Positions 49,495 to 59,465 of a stretch of DNA of 64,000 nucleotides are shown piece after piece (the first letter of the stretch is position 1; every line of letters begins with the position of its first letter). A program made the position numbers and the translations under genes. Source of the DNA: Alphaproteobacteria bacterium (GTDB lineage Bacteria > Pseudomonadota > Alphaproteobacteria > Rhizobiales > Methyloligellaceae); the NCBI GenBank assembly GCA_016869535.1, contig VGDX01000007.1, positions 62,001-126,000 on the forward strand, read 5' to 3'. The notes under the pieces are model-generated. The model saw only the letters and a program-made list of their open reading frames with translations, made no database searches and was not told the origin of the DNA.

Positions 49495-51318
49495 TCAGTG
49501 TATCTCGGCGGCATCCACGATCAGAAGCTCCACGCTGTCGCGTCCCTGCCAGGTGCTACGGCGAAGATGACCCGCAACATGCAGCGGAAGTCCCTCGCCC
49601 TCGAGCAAGGTCCGGCCGAGCGCTGTATCGGCAACGCGGAAAGCGCAAGCCTCGAGGCGTCCGCCATCGGCGGCGTGAAGCGTGCAACGCAGATGCGCCT
49701 CTTTGATGCTGCGCACGCGCGAGAGGCGATGCGCCGGAAACACGAAACGGGGTTCGGAATGCCCAGGGCCGTAAGGCCCCGCACGCTCCAACAGATCGAT
49801 CAGATCGAGTGAGGCCGCTTGGGCGGAAAGCACCCCGTCTATGGCGAGTTGACGCATGGAGGCCGCCTGCCTGACAGGCCCTGTGAGGTGCTGAAGCAGG
49901 AACCGAAGCAGCGCCTCTTCCCTGCTGCGTTCCAATTTGAAGCCTGCCGCCATGGCGTGCCCGCCTCCCTTGAGGAGGAGGCCTTCATGCACCGCCGCCC
50001 GCACCACGGCACCCAGATCGACGGAGGCTATGGAACGCGCCGAGCCGGTGGCAGTGCCGTCGGGATCAAAGGCCGTGACGAATGCCGGGCGGTGGTAGCG
50101 TTCGGCGATGCGTCCGGCTACAAGCCCTAGCAGGCCCTTGTGCCACCCTTCACCACCGAGAAAGAGCATGGGACATTCGGGTTCATGCTCAAGCGAGGTT
50201 TCGGCGAGCGCGAATGCCTCTTCGAGCATGCGTTCCTCGATTGCCCTGCGCTCAGTGTTGGACGCCTCGAGCTTGGCGGCGAGCGCGCGCGCTTCGATCT
50301 CATCGTCGCAAGCAAGAAGGCGGGCGCCGAGACTGGAGGCGCTGACCCTGCCTCCGGCATTGATGCGCGGACCCAGAATGAAGCCGAGCGTGAAGCTAGT
50401 CGGCGCTGCCTCGATGCGTGCCACGTCGGCAAGGGCGCGCAGACCTTGATTGTGTCGCAGACGTAAGACTTTGAGTCCTTGCGCCACGAAGGCACGGTTT
50501 GTTTCCTTGAGCGGAACCACGTCGCAAACCGTGGCGAGTGCCACCAGGTCGAGCAGACCGAGCAGGTCTGGTTCGGGCTTATCACGGTAAAAGCCGTTCC
50601 GCCGTAGCAGGCGCGTCGTTGCCACCAGAAACAGAAACACCACGCCCGCCGCCGCAAGATGACCCTGGCCTGAAAGATCGTCCTGACGGTTCGGATTGAT
50701 CACGGCATAAGCCGGCGGCAGCCTTTCGTCGGCCTGATGATGGTCGATGACGATGATCTCGGCGCCAGCGGCATTGGCGGCAGCAATGGCGTCGTGGGCC
50801 GCGGTTCCGCAATCGACGGTGAGGATCAACCGGGCCCCTTGCTGGGCGAGCCCGGTGAGCGCCTCCACAGACGGCCCGTAGCCTTCGGTCAATCGATCGG
50901 GAATGTAGGTCTGACAGGTTTGCCCGTGGGCTCGCAGGTAGCGCTCGATCAATGCCACGGAGGCCGCGCCGTCAACGTCGTAGTCGCCAAAGATCGCGAT
51001 GGGTTCGGCGGCGGAAATGGCGGTAGCAAACCGTTCCGCCGAACGCTCCATGTCTTGCAGCAGTGCGGGATCCGGCATGAGTGTACGCAAGGTCGGATCC
51101 AGATGGCGGTCGGCGTTGTGCGGCTCGGCACCACGGGCGGCAAGCACGCGGCCAAGAAGCTCAGGCAGCCCGTTCGCCTGTGAAATGGCCGTAGCCACCA
51201 GCGATCGACCGGGTTGGAGCCGCTCGATCCAGCGATAGCCGCGCGCCGAACGTTCCACGCCGAGCAAGGCCGGCATGCTATCGCCTTCGGATAATGGGAA
51301 TTTCAGGGCTGCGGTCAC
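49495..51318 (-). CDS. recJ: Single-stranded-DNA-specific exonuclease RecJ
   Basis: 5'-3' exonuclease in recombination and mismatch or base repair. DHH-family motifs are visible: IFGDYDVDGAASVALIERYL near residue 105, TVDCGTAA, VIDHHQADE near residue 188, the DHHA1 motif KGGGHAMAAGFKL near residue 452, and an OB-like C-terminal domain. The frame begins at a GTG at 51318 with AGG seven bases away; an ATG at 51276 (GAAGG seven bases away) would drop 14 residues and is also plausible. It follows glpX by 57 bases on the same strand. Confidence 0.94.
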   Translation of the reverse strand: MTAALKFPLSEGDSMPALLGVERSARGYRWIERLQPGRSLVATAISQANGLPELLGRVLAARGAEPHNADRHLDPTLRTLMPDPALLQDMERSAERFATAISAAEPIAIFGDYDVDGAASVALIERYLRAHGQTCQTYIPDRLTEGYGPSVEALTGLAQQGARLILTVDCGTAAHDAIAAANAAGAEIIVIDHHQADERLPPAYAVINPNRQDDLSGQGHLAAAGVVFLFLVATTRLLRRNGFYRDKPEPDLLGLLDLVALATVCDVVPLKETNRAFVAQGLKVLRLRHNQGLRALADVARIEAAPTSFTLGFILGPRINAGGRVSASSLGARLLACDDEIEARALAAKLEASNTERRAIEERMLEEAFALAETSLEHEPECPMLFLGGEGWHKGLLGLVAGRIAERYHRPAFVTAFDPDGTATGSARSIASVDLGAVVRAAVHEGLLLKGGGHAMAAGFKLERSREEALLRFLLQHLTGPVRQAASMRQLAIDGVLSAQAASLDLIDLLERAGPYGPGHSEPRFVFPAHRLSRVRSIKEAHLRCTLHAADGGRLEACAFRVADTALGRTLLEGEGLPLHVAGHLRRSTWQGRDSVELLIVDAAEIH

Positions 51319-51375
51319 GCTGTACCTACCAACATGGTCGTTGGAAGTTTAGCTGATTCGCAGAAGACGGTTCGC

Positions 51376-52362
51376 TCAGTCGAATTTGCCGATGTCGGGG
51401 TGCTCGGTCCTGATCCAGCGCACCGTATGGGTCGAGGCGCGCATGATCACGCTGTGGGTAAAGACCGCCTCCTTGGTGAAGCGCACCCCCTCGAGCAGCG
51501 AGCCATCGGTGATGCCCGTGGCGGCGAAGGATAGATCACCCATTACCATATCGTGCACGGTGAATTTGCGGCCGAGATCGACGATATTTGCGGCTCGCGC
51601 GCGCGCACGTTGCTGTTCATTGCCCGCCACCAAGCGTCCTTGCATTTGCCCCCCAATACAAGCGAGCGCCGCGGCGCCAAGCACGCCCTCCGGCGCCCCA
51701 CCGATCCCCATATAGATGTCAATATTGGTCTCGAGCGGCTCGGTCACGTGAATCACGCCGGCGATATCGCCGTCACCGATGAGATGGAGGGCAGCGCCCG
51801 CGGCCTTCACCTCCTCAATGAGCTTGGCATGACGGGGACGATCGAGGATGCACACACCGATCTCGCTGATCGGCACACCCTTGGCGAGCGCAAGTGCCTT
51901 GAGATTGTCGCCAGGTGAGGCATCGAGATCGACCAAGCCATCCGGAAAACCGGGACCGATGGCGATCTTGTCCATATAGATATCGGGGACCTTGAGCAGG
52001 CTGCCCCGCGGGGCGAGCGCCATAACGGATAGCGCGTTCGGTAACGCCTTGGCGCAGAGCGTTGAACCCTCGATGGGGTCGACCGCGAGATCGACCTCTG
52101 GCCCACCGCCAGCACCAACCGTTTCGCCGATATAAAGCAGCGGCGTTTCTTCCGCATCGCCTTCGCCGACGACCACCACGCCCTCGATCGGCAAGCGGGA
52201 CAGTTCGGTATACATGGCGGTAGCCGCCGCTTCGTCGGCGGCGGCTTCGTCGCCTCGCCCCCGCCATAAAGCTGCGGCAACAGCGGTTGCTTCAGTGACG
52301 CGCACGATGTCGAGTGCTAGAGCCCGGTCGAGCTCGCTCTTGACCGCCGACTGCGACACCAT
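51376..52362 (-). CDS. glpX: Class II fructose-1,6-bisphosphatase
   Basis: Gluconeogenic phosphatase of the lithium-sensitive superfamily. The 328-residue protein has VVVVGEGDAEETPLLYIGE (metal-binding Glu), the superfamily motif DLAVDPIEGSTLCAK near residue 92, and GGAPEGVLGAAALACIGGQM. Co-location with hom (54 bases upstream) and recJ is conserved in many Rhizobiales. Some members also act as sedoheptulose-1,7-bisphosphatase. Confidence 0.93.
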   Translation of the reverse strand: MVSQSAVKSELDRALALDIVRVTEATAVAAALWRGRGDEAAADEAAATAMYTELSRLPIEGVVVVGEGDAEETPLLYIGETVGAGGGPEVDLAVDPIEGSTLCAKALPNALSVMALAPRGSLLKVPDIYMDKIAIGPGFPDGLVDLDASPGDNLKALALAKGVPISEIGVCILDRPRHAKLIEEVKAAGAALHLIGDGDIAGVIHVTEPLETNIDIYMGIGGAPEGVLGAAALACIGGQMQGRLVAGNEQQRARARAANIVDLGRKFTVHDMVMGDLSFAATGITDGSLLEGVRFTKEAVFTHSVIMRASTHTVRWIRTEHPDIGKFD

Positions 52363-52416
52363 TTCCTCCCAGCCCTCGCGATCTACCGTCGCGTCTTGCT
52401 GCTTACAGAGTCTCTA

Positions 52417-53739
52417 TCACAGTTTTTCGATGCGGATCATCTGCGGCTTGCTATCGACGTGACCATCACGCTCGATAGCGGCCAGCGCCTTGCGCACCGC
52501 GGCCTCGGTGGTTTGATGGGTAATCATCACCACGTGCGCGGCGGAGCCCTTATGCGTCCGGTCCGAGCCGGCCAACCCGGCGCGGGAGCGGTGTTGCACG
52601 ATGCTTTCGATCGAGATGCCTTGGGCGGCCATGCGGCTGGCGATGGCCGCGAAGGCTCCAGTACGGTCGTAAACCGAAAGGCGGATATAGTAGCCACCTT
52701 CATGTGCGCGCATCTGGGCCTTCTTATAGGGCTTCAGATCCTTCGACCGGGTGCCGAAAGGCGGCAAGACATGCCCACGGGCGATATCGATGATGTCGCT
52801 CACCACCGCCGAGGCCGTCGGACCGCCGCCCGCGCCAAGTCCGATCAACATCACGTCACCTACGAAATCGCCATCGATGGCCACACAATTCGACACGCCA
52901 TCGACTTCAGCGATAGCGGACTGTTTCGGAACCATGGTCGGATGCACGCGCTGCTCAATACCGCTCTCGGTGCGCAGCGCCACGCCGAGGAGCTTGATGC
53001 GATAACCGAGATCGTCGGCGGCCTCGATGTCAGCCGGCGTGATGGACTCGATTCCTTCGATATAGATTGAATCGAAACTCGTGCGCGTGCCGAAAGCAAG
53101 ACTGGTCAAGAGCGCGAGCTTGTGTGCCGTGTCGAAACCGCCGATATCGAAAGTGGGATCGGCCTCGGCATAGCCCTGTTTCTGCGCCTCCTTCAGCACG
53201 TCGGCAAAAGCCATGCCTTCGCGTTCCATCTGCGTCAGGATGTAATTGCATGTGCCGTTGAGGATACCGTAGACACGAGAGATATCGTTGCCCTTCAGGC
53301 TCTCGCGGATCACCTTGACCACGGGGATACCGCCGGCCACGGCACCCTCGAAATTGAGCGCCACGCCGTTCTTCTCCGCTAGCGTGGCCAGGCTGTAGCC
53401 ATGGTGAGCAAGCAGCGCCTTATTAGCGGTGACCACGTGCTTACCGGCACGCAATGCAGCCTCCACCGACTCCTTCGCTATGCCACCCTCGCCGCCCATC
53501 AATTCGACGAAGACATCGATCTCAGGGTCCTGGGCCAGCGCCACCGGGTTCTTGACCAGGCGAAAGGACGAAATATCGGCGTCGGGATTTTTACGGTGGG
53601 CAAGGGTGGAAACGGCGACGAGTTCGATCGGCCTGCCGGCGCGCGCAGCCAATGAATCGCCGCGGGTGGCGAGCAGCTTCACCAAGCCACCGCCCACAGT
53701 GCCGACACCGGCCAATCCAACCTTCAATCCATTCTTCAT
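52417..53739 (-). CDS. hom: Homoserine dehydrogenase
   Basis: It reduces aspartate semialdehyde to homoserine, feeding threonine and methionine. The N-terminal Rossmann motif is VGLAGVGTVGGGLVKLLA; VTANKALLAHHG and FEGAVAGGIPVVKVIRE mark the catalytic part, GTCNYILTQM the substrate-binding part, and the last 80 residues are an ACT domain (YYIRLSVYDRTGAFAAIASR) for end-product inhibition. It starts 9 bases after the aminotransferase gene. In this genome it supplies the acetylhomoserine route of metY (61085) and the cystathionine route of metC (44694). Confidence 0.95.
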   Translation of the reverse strand: MKNGLKVGLAGVGTVGGGLVKLLATRGDSLAARAGRPIELVAVSTLAHRKNPDADISSFRLVKNPVALAQDPEIDVFVELMGGEGGIAKESVEAALRAGKHVVTANKALLAHHGYSLATLAEKNGVALNFEGAVAGGIPVVKVIRESLKGNDISRVYGILNGTCNYILTQMEREGMAFADVLKEAQKQGYAEADPTFDIGGFDTAHKLALLTSLAFGTRTSFDSIYIEGIESITPADIEAADDLGYRIKLLGVALRTESGIEQRVHPTMVPKQSAIAEVDGVSNCVAIDGDFVGDVMLIGLGAGGGPTASAVVSDIIDIARGHVLPPFGTRSKDLKPYKKAQMRAHEGGYYIRLSVYDRTGAFAAIASRMAAQGISIESIVQHRSRAGLAGSDRTHKGSAAHVVMITHQTTEAAVRKALAAIERDGHVDSKPQMIRIEKL

Positions 53740-53748
53740 AGGAAGGGC

Positions 53749-54981
53749 TCAGAAGGTTCGGTTGGCGGTGGAGGCGATGGGAATGACGTTGTGCAGAGTC
53801 TTGGCAGAATCAGTGATGAATTTCCGGATGTTGCGCGCCGCCTGGCGGATGCGCTGTTCGTTCTCTACGAGCGCGATGCGAACATAGCCTTCCCCATATT
53901 CGCCGAAGCCGACGCCGGGGGACACGGCAACGGCGGCTTTCTCCAGAAGGAGCTTGGCGAATTCAAGCGAGCCCAGATGGGCGAACATGTCGGGGATCGG
54001 CGCCCAGGCGAACATGGTGGCTGGCGGCGACGGGATCGGCCAGCCAGCGCGCGTCAACGCATCGACGAGGCAATCACGACGGCGCCGGTAGATGCCGCGG
54101 ATCTCCTCGACGCAGTCCTGCGGGCCGTTCAGAGCGGCGGCGGCCGCGACCTGAATCGGCGTATAGGCGCCATAGTCGAGATAGGACTTCACCCGGACGA
54201 GCGCCCGGATCAATCGCTCATTTCCCACGGCGAAACCCATGCGCCAGCCGGGCATGGCGTAGGTCTTAGACAGCGTGGTGAATTCAACCGCAATGTCGAC
54301 GGCTCCCGGAATCTCCAGGATTGACGGCGGCGGCTCACCTTCGAAATAGATTTCGGCGTAAGCGAGATCGGACAGCACGATCAGATCGTGCTTCTTGGCG
54401 AAATGCACCACATCCCGGTAGAAATCGAGGCTCGCGACCTGCGCGGTGGGATTGGAAGGATAATTCAACACGAGCGCCGAAGGCTTCGGCACCGAATGGC
54501 GCATCGCCTTGTCGAGTGAAGTCATGAATTGGGAGTCCGTGCGTGCCGGCAGATGCCGGATTACACCTCCCGACATGATGAAACCGAATTCGTGGATCGG
54601 ATAAGTCGGATTGGGCACCAGGATCACGTCTCCCGGCGCGGTAATGGCTTGCGCCACGTTGGCGAAGCCCTCCTTCGAGCCAAGCGTTGCCACGATTTGC
54701 GTGTCGGGATTGAGCTTCACGCCGAAACGACGCGCGTAGTAGGAGGCCTGCGCCCGGCGTAAGCCCTGAATGCCCTTGGAGGCGGAATAGCGACTGGTGC
54801 GCGGGTCGCGCACCGTCTCGATCAGCTTGGCGACGATATGAGGAGGCGTCGGCATGTCGGGATTGCCCATGCCGAAATCGATGATGTCGTCACCGCGCGC
54901 GCGGGCTTCTGCCCTGAGCCGGTTGACCTGCTCGAAGACATAAGGCGGCAAGCGCTTTATTCTATGGAAATCGCTGTTCAC
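53749..54981 (-). CDS. Class I/II aminotransferase (alanine or LL-DAP aminotransferase-like)
   Basis: PLP-dependent aminotransferase of 410 residues. Features: DIIDFGMGNPDMPTPPHIV near residue 38, TLGSKEGFANVAQAI, NYPSNPTAQVASLDFY, LSDLAYAEIYFEGE and the PLP Lys in LSKTYAMPGWRMGFAVG near residue 240. Proteins of this kind directly upstream of hom in alphaproteobacteria are variously called AlaC or LL-diaminopimelate aminotransferase; I cannot decide the substrate from sequence. It is the first gene of the run aminotransferase-hom-glpX-recJ. Confidence 0.85.
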   Translation of the reverse strand: MNSDFHRIKRLPPYVFEQVNRLRAEARARGDDIIDFGMGNPDMPTPPHIVAKLIETVRDPRTSRYSASKGIQGLRRAQASYYARRFGVKLNPDTQIVATLGSKEGFANVAQAITAPGDVILVPNPTYPIHEFGFIMSGGVIRHLPARTDSQFMTSLDKAMRHSVPKPSALVLNYPSNPTAQVASLDFYRDVVHFAKKHDLIVLSDLAYAEIYFEGEPPPSILEIPGAVDIAVEFTTLSKTYAMPGWRMGFAVGNERLIRALVRVKSYLDYGAYTPIQVAAAAALNGPQDCVEEIRGIYRRRRDCLVDALTRAGWPIPSPPATMFAWAPIPDMFAHLGSLEFAKLLLEKAAVAVSPGVGFGEYGEGYVRIALVENEQRIRQAARNIRKFITDSAKTLHNVIPIASTANRTF

Positions 54982-55083
54982 CGACGCGCGGGTCCCAAAC
55001 CCATTCAGACCCCAAAAAGAATCCGCTTTTGAACCATGAAACCGGGCTTTCGGGCAAGCGGCGCCAGCCCTGCCGGTTAACCG

Positions 55084-55317
55084 TCAGTTTTGTTGTCCAT
55101 CCTGTTTTGTCTGCTGCGCGTTGGCGTCTTTCTGCTTTGTCTCGGCCCTGAGGTCGGTGATGGCCTGCTTCCTCTCATCCTCGGTCAGGGTCCTCTCATA
55201 ATCGCGGTGCAGTGTGCTCGCCGAGGGCGGCGCTTGCGCGGTGATCGTGTCGGTGCAGCCGCCGAGCCATAGCGCGGACAGCATCACAACGATGCAATAT
55301 GCCGGTCGCAGAAGCAT
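55084..55317 (-). CDS. Small lipoprotein of unknown function
   Basis: From the ATG at 55317 the product is 77 residues: a leader MLLRPAYCIVVMLSALWLGG ending in a lipobox (LGGC, Cys near residue 21), then a hydrophilic, probably helical and disordered tail rich in Glu, Lys and Gln (ERTLTEDERKQAITDLRAE). No Shine-Dalgarno is visible. An AT-rich TATATA lies upstream at about 55374-55381. It is divergent from phaC. I know no function. Confidence 0.65.
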   Translation of the reverse strand: MLLRPAYCIVVMLSALWLGGCTDTITAQAPPSASTLHRDYERTLTEDERKQAITDLRAETKQKDANAQQTKQDGQQN

Positions 55318-55480
55318 GGGTAAGACGTTGTCTATCGTGGACTTTCCCCTAGCGATGAGCATTGCCCACGGCCTATATATTGCATAGCACAATGCGCGCT
55401 GATGCGGTAGCTGAGGGTGTTTCTCTCATCGCATGCTGTCCGGAGCGTGGTTAATCGGGGGTTAAATTAAGGACAAACTG

Positions 55481-57310
55481 ATGCAGGAGCACAATAAAAG
55501 CGCCGGGGAGCCTGCCCCGCAGGGAACGTCTGATGGAACGCAAGGCGCGCAAATCGATGCGCTCGCGCGCAACATGGTGCGTCTGTTCGATCAGGGGGCC
55601 AAGGTCTTCACGGCACTTGCCGAGCGCTCGAGGACCAATGGGCAAGGCCCTTACAGCATGGCCTCCGATGTCAGCGAGGCGGCGAAATCGCTCGGCGAGG
55701 TGGCGCGCCATTGGATCAACGATCCGCAGAAACTGGCCGAGGCACAAGGCGAGCTGCTCAGAAACTATGCAGATTTATGGGGCCGCTCCATGCGCCGTTT
55801 TCTCGGCGAGGAGGTGGAGCCCGTCGTCGAACCTGAGCCGGGCGACAACCGGTTCAAGGACCCCGACTGGTCGGATAGCCAATTCTTCGATTTCTGGAAG
55901 CAGGCCTATCTGATCACCTCGCGCTGGGCCGAGGACGTCACGCGCAAGACCGAGGGCGTTGACGATAAGACGCGCAAGAAGGCTCTGTTCTATTTAAACC
56001 AGATGCTCGCGGCGTTCTCGCCGTCGAACTTCCCCCTCACCAATCCAGAGGTGGTCCGCACCACGCTCGCCACCAACGCCGAGAACCTGGTGCAAGGCAT
56101 GGCGCAATTCGCCCAGGATCTCGAGCAGTCGAAGGACCTGCTCCGCGTCAGCCAGACGGATCTGTCGGCTTTCAAAGTGGGGCGCAACCTCGCCGTCACG
56201 CCTGGAAAGGTCGTCTTCCAAAACGATCTCATCCAACTCATCCAATATGCGCCGACCACCTCGGAAGTGTATGAGCGCCCGCTCATCATGGTGCCGCCTT
56301 GGATCAACAAGTACTACATCCTCGATCTCGTACCGGAGAAGTCGTTCGTCAAATGGACGGTCGATCAGGGCTTTAGCGTGTTCATGGTGTCCTGGGTGAA
56401 CCCCGATGCCAAGCTCGCGCAAAAGACTTTCGAGAATTACATGCGCGAAGGAATCCTCGCGGCGATCGGTGCCGTTACGAAACAGACCGGCTCGCGCACC
56501 GTCAATGCGCTCGGATACTGCGTCGGCGGCACTTTGCTCGCCTCAACCCTCGCCTATATGGCCGCCAAGGGTGACGACCGCATTACCTCCGCGAGCCTCC
56601 TCGCCGCCCAGGTCGATTTCAGCGAGGCGGGCGACCTTCTCGTGTTCATCGACGACGCCCAGCTCACTTCACTCGAGGAGATGATGGCCGAGCAAGGTTA
56701 TCTCGATGGCTCGCGCATGGCGGCGGTGTTCAACATGCTGCGTCCACGCGACCTGATCTGGCCGTACGTGGTCAACAATTATCTGCTCGGAAAGAAGCCT
56801 TTCCCGTTCGATCTTCTGTTCTGGAACGCCGATTCCACACGGCTGCCTGCCGCCAATCATGCCTTCTATCTGCGCGAGTTCTACCATCTGAACCGCCTAA
56901 GCAAGGGAGAGATGGAACTGGGCGGCGAGCGGCTCGATCTGTCGCGTGTTAAAATTCCCGTCTACGAGCTCTTCACCAAAGAAGATCACATCGCTCCGGC
57001 CGCCTCGGTCTTCCGCGGCGCGAAATCATTCGGTGGGCCGGTGCGATGCGTGATGGCGGGGTCAGGTCATATCGCTGGCGTGGTCAATCCACCGGCCAGG
57101 AAGAAATATCAGTATTGGGCTGGAGGCACGGCGCCCACTTTGGAAGCCTGGATCGCGCAAGCTACCGAGACGCCGGGTTCGTGGTGGCCCGACTGGAGCA
57201 AGTGGCTCGCGGCTTACTCGGGCGAAAAGATTCCGGCGCGCGACCCTTCAGCCGGCCCGCTCAAGCCGATCGAAGATGCACCCGGCGCCTATGTGACGAG
57301 CCGCGATTAA
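55481..57310 (+). CDS. phaC: Class I poly(3-hydroxyalkanoate) synthase
   Basis: It polymerises 3-hydroxyacyl-CoA into PHA storage granules. The 609-residue protein has the PhaC N-terminal domain and an alpha/beta hydrolase core with the lipase-box variant GYCVGGT (nucleophile Cys near 347), the Asp in TKEDHIAP near 502 and the His in GSGHIAGVVNPP near 530. Length indicates class I (no PhaE or PhaR partner). phaA, phaB and phaR are not in the window. AGGA lies 8 bases before the ATG. It is convergent with argC, 10 bases apart. Confidence 0.95.
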   Translation: MQEHNKSAGEPAPQGTSDGTQGAQIDALARNMVRLFDQGAKVFTALAERSRTNGQGPYSMASDVSEAAKSLGEVARHWINDPQKLAEAQGELLRNYADLWGRSMRRFLGEEVEPVVEPEPGDNRFKDPDWSDSQFFDFWKQAYLITSRWAEDVTRKTEGVDDKTRKKALFYLNQMLAAFSPSNFPLTNPEVVRTTLATNAENLVQGMAQFAQDLEQSKDLLRVSQTDLSAFKVGRNLAVTPGKVVFQNDLIQLIQYAPTTSEVYERPLIMVPPWINKYYILDLVPEKSFVKWTVDQGFSVFMVSWVNPDAKLAQKTFENYMREGILAAIGAVTKQTGSRTVNALGYCVGGTLLASTLAYMAAKGDDRITSASLLAAQVDFSEAGDLLVFIDDAQLTSLEEMMAEQGYLDGSRMAAVFNMLRPRDLIWPYVVNNYLLGKKPFPFDLLFWNADSTRLPAANHAFYLREFYHLNRLSKGEMELGGERLDLSRVKIPVYELFTKEDHIAPAASVFRGAKSFGGPVRCVMAGSGHIAGVVNPPARKKYQYWAGGTAPTLEAWIAQATETPGSWWPDWSKWLAAYSGEKIPARDPSAGPLKPIEDAPGAYVTSRD

Positions 57311-57320
57311 TGCACGAACT

Positions 57321-58370
57321 TCAGGGAAAGAGCGGGAGCTGTTCGAGACCCGTTGTCTCCTCGAAGCCGTACATCAGGTTGAAATTCTGCAGAGCCTGAC
57401 CGGCCGAGCCTTTCACCAGATTGTCGATGGCCGAGATCACGATGGCGCGGCCGGGAATGCGGTCGGTGAATACGCCGATGTGGCAGTAATTCGAGCCGCG
57501 CACATGTTGCGTGGCCGGAATCGCCCCCTCCTCAACCACGCGAACGAACGCGGCCTTCGCGTAAGTATCAGTCAGAGCCTTGCGCAGGTCGGCGGCGCTC
57601 GCCTTGCCGGCAAGCCGCACATACATGGTGCAGAGCTCGCCGCGTGACATGGGCGCAAGATGCGGCGTGAAATTGATCTTCACGGGAGCGCCAGCAGCCA
57701 TACTAAGCTCCTGCTCGATCTCAGGCACATGGCGATGATTGCCGATGCCGTAAGGCGACAGCCCTTCGCCCGCTTCCGAGAACAAGATGTTCTGCTTCAG
57801 GGTGCGGCCCGCCCCCGATACGCCAGACTTGGCGTCGATGATGATGTCATCCGCTGAGATGAGCTTTGCCTTGGTGAGCGGCAGCAGCGCGAGCAGCACG
57901 CCGGTCGGATAGCAGCCGGGACAGGCGACGATCCGCGCCTTCTTGATGGCGTCGCGGTAGTGCTCCGTCAGCCCGTAGACCGAGTCCTTGAGAAGGGCTG
58001 GCGCGCTGTGCTCGCCGCCATACCACTCGGCATAGACGGCAGGATCGCGCAGGCGGAAATCCGCCGACATGTCGATGATCCTGATGCGCTCAGGCAGTTG
58101 CGCGATTTCGGTATGTGCGGTGCCGTGCGGCAACCCCCCGAAGGCGACATCGACCGCGCCCCAATCGACCTGATCGGCTGAGACGAGATCGGGCAGGTCC
58201 AGGCCGGCGAGATGGGGGAAGACTTTCGCGAGAGTCTGTCCGGCATGGCCTTTGGCGACCAGCGCCGTTAGCGCGATGCCGGGGTGCCTCGCGGCAAGCC
58301 GGATCAGATCGGCGCCGGTATAGCCGGAGGCGCCGAGGACCGCAGCCCTGATGGTCTTGTTGCTTGCCAT
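57321..58370 (-). CDS. argC: N-acetyl-gamma-glutamyl-phosphate reductase
   Basis: Third step of arginine synthesis, reducing N-acetylglutamyl-phosphate to the semialdehyde. From the ATG at 58370 it is 349 residues. Motifs: VLGASGYTGADLIRLAARHP near the N-terminus (NADPH), FGGLPHGTAH, the catalytic Cys in VACPGCYPTGVLLAL near residue 154, the SGVSGAGRTLKQ loop, and GNHRHVPEIEQEL. It follows the rpsI gene by about 110 bases that hold a dispersed repeat. Confidence 0.95.
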   Translation of the reverse strand: MASNKTIRAAVLGASGYTGADLIRLAARHPGIALTALVAKGHAGQTLAKVFPHLAGLDLPDLVSADQVDWGAVDVAFGGLPHGTAHTEIAQLPERIRIIDMSADFRLRDPAVYAEWYGGEHSAPALLKDSVYGLTEHYRDAIKKARIVACPGCYPTGVLLALLPLTKAKLISADDIIIDAKSGVSGAGRTLKQNILFSEAGEGLSPYGIGNHRHVPEIEQELSMAAGAPVKINFTPHLAPMSRGELCTMYVRLAGKASAADLRKALTDTYAKAAFVRVVEEGAIPATQHVRGSNYCHIGVFTDRIPGRAIVISAIDNLVKGSAGQALQNFNLMYGFEETTGLEQLPLFP

Positions 58371-58400
58371 GATCAAACTCTAAAGTGAGTCCGTTAACGC

Positions 58401-58478
58401 CGTCATTCCAGCGTAAGCCGGAATCCATGCACCCAAATCGGGGGTTCGTTTCTGGATACCGGCTTCGCCGGTATGACG
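58401..58478. repeat. Dispersed hairpin repeat between rpsI and argC (REP/MITE-like)
   Basis: The outer ends are CGTCATTCC and GGTATGACG, and inside them AGCGTAAGCCGGAATCCA faces TGGATACCGGCTTCGCC. The whole element forms one long imperfect stem-loop of about 78 bases. Sequences of this form (GTCATTCCGG...CCGGAATCCA) are common interspersed extragenic repeats in alphaproteobacteria. It may act as a transcript end or mRNA stabiliser after rpsI. Confidence 0.75.
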
Positions 58479-58487
58479 CGGTGGGAA

Positions 58488-58967
58488 TTAGCGCTTGGAG
58501 AACTGGAAGCTGCGTCGCGCCTTGGCACGCCCATACTTCTTGCGTTCAACCGTGCGCGCGTCGCGGGTCAGGAACCCTGCCTTCTTCAACACGCTGCGAA
58601 GCTCGGGCTCGAAGCGGGTGAGTGCGATGGAAATGCCATGGCGCACGGCGCCCGCCTGACCGGACAGCCCGCCGCCGCTCACCGTGCAGACGATGTCGAA
58701 CTGCCCCTCACGCTTGGCGGTGACGAGCGGTTGCTTGAGGATCATCTGCAGCACGGGACGCGCGAAATAGGCGACATGGTCCTTGCCGTTGACGGTGATC
58801 TTGCCTGGCCCGGGCTTGACCCAGACGCGTGCGACGGCGTCCTTGCGCTTGCCGGTGGCATAGGCGCGGCCCTGGCTGTCGACCTTCTTCTCGTAGACGC
58901 GTGCCTGAGGCGCGGCGGTCTCGCTCTTGAGCGGCGCCAGATCCTCCAACGTCATCGTCTCGCTCAT
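58488..58967 (-). CDS. rpsI: 30S ribosomal protein S9
   Basis: S9, whose C-terminal tail reaches the P-site tRNA. The core has [19 protein letters not shown] near residue 33, [20 protein letters not shown] and the terminal basic tail [20 protein letters not shown] ending [11 protein letters not shown]. The 159-residue length includes an N-terminal extension of about 30 residues usual in this class. It starts 5 bases after rplM. Confidence 0.96.
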   Translation of the reverse strand: MSETMTLEDLAPLKSETAAPQARVYEKKVDSQGRAYATGKRKDAVARVWVKPGPGKITVNGKDHVAYFARPVLQMILKQPLVTAKREGQFDIVCTVSGGGLSGQAGAVRHGISIALTRFEPELRSVLKKAGFLTRDARTVERKKYGRAKARRSFQFSKR

Positions 58968-58972
58968 GGCGT

Positions 58973-59437
58973 TCAGGCGCTCCTTGCATTCTTGGCGTTA
59001 AGAGCAACGACGTCGAGCTTCGCCGGATTCTGCGCCTCATGCGGATGTTCGGACCCGGCATAGATGCGCAAATTCCTGAGCTGTTGCCGCGCCAGCGGCC
59101 CCCGCGGCAGCATCCGCTCGACCGCCTTTTGCAGCACCCGCTCCGGATGCTTGCCCTCGAGAATCTTCTCAGCGCTGCGCTCCTTGATTCCGCCGGGATA
59201 ACCCGTGTGCCAATGATAGACCTTGTCCGCGCGCTTATTGCCGGTGAGCACGACATTGCCGGCGTTGATCACCACGATGTTGTCGCCGCAATCCATATGA
59301 GGGGTAAAGCTCGGCTTGTGCTTGCCGCGCAGCCTGGTGGCGATCAGCGCCGCGAGTCGGCCTACGACGAGGCCGTCGGCATCGATCAGGATCCAGGATT
59401 TCTCGATGTCCTTGGGCGTGGCGGAAAAGGTTTTCAT
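58973..59437 (-). CDS. rplM: 50S ribosomal protein L13
   Basis: L13, an early-assembling 50S protein. From the ATG at 59437 it is 154 residues and starts [20 protein letters not shown]. Conserved segments are [48 protein letters not shown] and [21 protein letters not shown]. The longer open frame upstream passes through the promoter at 59466-59494 and is not used. It forms the standard rplM-rpsI pair. Confidence 0.96.
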   Translation of the reverse strand: MKTFSATPKDIEKSWILIDADGLVVGRLAALIATRLRGKHKPSFTPHMDCGDNIVVINAGNVVLTGNKRADKVYHWHTGYPGGIKERSAEKILEGKHPERVLQKAVERMLPRGPLARQQLRNLRIYAGSEHPHEAQNPAKLDVVALNAKNARSA

Positions 59438-59465
59438 GACGGTATCTGGGGCTGAAAGATCGGCG

